Source: Lamellibrachia columna (lineage: Eukaryota; Annelida; Polychaeta; Sabellida; Siboglinidae). Taken from it: a stretch of DNA of 64,000 nucleotides. Position numbers and translations under genes: made by a program. The stretch spans positions 43,978,906 through 44,042,905 of the forward strand of contig OY759265.1 of assembly GCA_963662155.1 (NCBI GenBank), in the 5' to 3' direction. Positions 62,395-64,000 of the stretch are shown here, piece after piece. The number at the start of each line of letters is the position of its first letter. The stretch's first letter is position 1. A model generated the notes under the pieces. It had not been told where the DNA came from. It saw only the letters and a program-made list of their open reading frames with translations, and ran no database searches.

Positions 62395-63930
62395 ATCACC
62401 AATCTCTCTATTGCTACTGGAGAATTCCCACATGAGTGGGAGACTGCACTTGTAGTGCCGCTGCTAAAAAAGCAGGATTGGATCCTATTCTAAAAAAGTA
62501 TCGTCCTGTATCGAATCTCCAGTATATATCAAAACTATCTGAGCGAGCTGTTGTAAAACAACTATGTCTACACTCAGACTGTGGATTTCCTTTGCCACCT
62601 TGTCAGTCTGCTTATAGAGCAGGGCATTCTACAGAAACCGCTCTAGTTAAGTTCTAGTTTTCCTCTTATCTCCAATCAAGGTTTCAACCTATTTGTATCA
62701 ATGGTACGGCGTCTGAGCAGTTTAAACTTAATCAGGGAGTACCGCAAGGCTCATGTCTAGGTCCTGTTGTGTTCATAGATTACTCTAGTCCTGTTTTTTC
62801 TCTGTCATCGATCAGCATGGGAAGCTAGGTCATGCATACGCCGATGATCATCAAGTTTACTGTGGTTTATATCCTGATTCTTTATACAGTTACTGTGAGT
62901 CCATGGAACGATTCATTAGAGACATCAATAGCTGGATGCAAGGCATGAAACTCAAAATGAACAACTCCAAGACTGAGTACATTTTAATCGGCACTCCGCA
63001 ACAACTAACAAAATGCACCAACACAGCCATTAACATCGGGGGCTATGAGGTACATGCACTGAATTGTGTACGAAATTTGGGAGCTTATTTTGATAAGCAC
63101 ATGTCTATGGTAGAACATGTCAAGTTCAAATGTCGGGCAGCCTATGCGCAACTATATAAAATCGGATAAATCGGAAAATATCTTGATCAACAGAGTACAG
63201 AGAAACTGATACATACTCCACAGCCATATTGATTACTGCAATGCCCTTTTGATCGGCTTAGCAAAATACCTTATACGGAAATTACAAATGGTTCAAAACA
63301 CCGCAGCCAGAGTGCTGTCCAGAATCGGCAAGTATGACCACATCACTCCAGTACTAAAGTCACTTCACTGGTTGCCGGTGGAATTTCGTATTAAATATAA
63401 GATATGCCTACTGACATTTAATTCATTACACGGCCATGGACCAGAATATATGTCTGAAATGCTGACTCCTAGAAGCATCCATTGCGGTCTAAGATCCCGG
63501 ATGATCTTAAACTTGATGTACCAAGGACAAAAATGAAAACACTGGGAGATCGTGCTTTTAAAGTTGCTGCACCGAAACTGTGGAACTCCCTTCCCAAAGA
63601 TGTTCGCAGCTGCAACAATGTCAGTATTTGTAAGAGCAAACTGAAGACCCACTATTTTAGAATTGCATACAATTAACTTATTAATTTTACTAATTTAAAT
63701 ACTTGTACACCTGTTAGATATTTATATAAAATATGTCGGAAGTTTCTACTGAAATTATTAATTTTACTCATTTTATAGTTCTTACCCTTTTATACCAATA
63801 TTTATATTATGTTGAATGCTTATTTTGTTTTAACTTTCTACTACGCGATTTATTGTACTGAACAGCACCATAGAATATTATTGTGTACATATGGTACTAC
63901 ATAAATCAATAAACATTTACATTTCATTGC
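62395..63930 (+). mobile_element. 5'-truncated CR1/L2-like non-LTR retrotransposon with 3' end, dead
   Basis: In order on the plus strand: GEFPHEWETALVVPLLKK, LDPILKKYRPVSNLQYISK, CQSAYRAGHSTETALVKF, QGVPQGSCLGPVVF, YADDHQVYCG (catalytic box at 62837-62848), INSWMQGMKLKMNNSKTEY, VRNLGAYFD, LVQ-type QMVQNTAARVLSRIG, HITPVLKSLHWLPVEFRIKY, and a C-terminal APKLWNSLPKDVRS. These are reverse-transcriptase motifs and the C-terminus of the CR1/L2 group. About 50 residues between ETALVKF and the VPQGS box are missing, and at least three frameshifts occur. The 3' UTR ends in a weak stem and AATCAATAAACATTTACATT. Confidence 0.88.
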
Positions 63931-64000
63931 TCTAGAATGTTCCGCAAAGTGAAGATGTATTTGGTTGTTTCTCTCCTCTCTTTTCTGAAGCCTACTTTTT

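Overview
The window is nuclear DNA from an invertebrate animal, most likely a lophotrochozoan such as a mollusc. This is judged from GT-AG introns, a peptide-type GPCR, animal chromatin and DNA-repair genes, and many CR1/L2-like and other LINE remnants, small DNA transposons and minisatellites. The exact taxon cannot be read from the sequence alone. It is AT-rich and gene-poor. No CRISPR array, operon or prokaryotic feature is present.

Three protein-coding genes are well supported. (1) A single-exon rhodopsin-class GPCR of the FMRFamide-receptor type, minus strand, 612-1649. (2) MRGBP (Eaf7 homologue, a NuA4/TIP60 acetyltransferase subunit), plus strand, four exons between 25752 and 37722, with a 9-kb first intron full of repeats. 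(3) PARPBP/PARI (PCNA-interacting partner, an anti-recombinogenic UvrD-like protein), plus strand, eleven coding exons between 43350 and 52139. It ends in a C-terminal PIP box and has a probable non-coding first exon ending at 40660. A fourth, weaker candidate is a short SAP-like exon at 15320-15484 behind a cluster of ETS-type motifs.

Layout: 0-5 kb GPCR and flank; 5.3-8.1 kb LINE 3' remnants; 8.4-14 kb AT microsatellites and four large minisatellite or low-complexity blocks; 14-18 kb candidate SAP exon, palindromic 25-bp array and long CA/CT tracts; 18.6-25 kb DNA-transposon remnants and minisatellites; 25.7-38.5 kb MRGBP; 39.6-40 kb palindrome-rich block; 40.5-52.8 kb PARPBP; 52.8-53.6 kb LINE fragment; 53.7-58.4 kb dispersed repeats, including a triplicated exon-like segment; 59.4-60.4 kb TA-flanked inverted-repeat element; 61.3-63.9 kb two different LINE remnants lying head to head.

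The most distinctive material is mobile. There are two non-autonomous hAT copies with visible 8-bp target duplications. A GGGCC-rich hAT-like element is inserted inside a 46-bp minisatellite. A 2.2-kb element with about 110-bp complex inverted termini lies in PARPBP intron 1. There are two TTAA-bounded MITE-like elements, and several elements share a GGGGCAAAACG-type terminal motif. MRGBP and PARPBP are adjacent, on the same strand and both nuclear, but nothing in the sequence shows that they act together.
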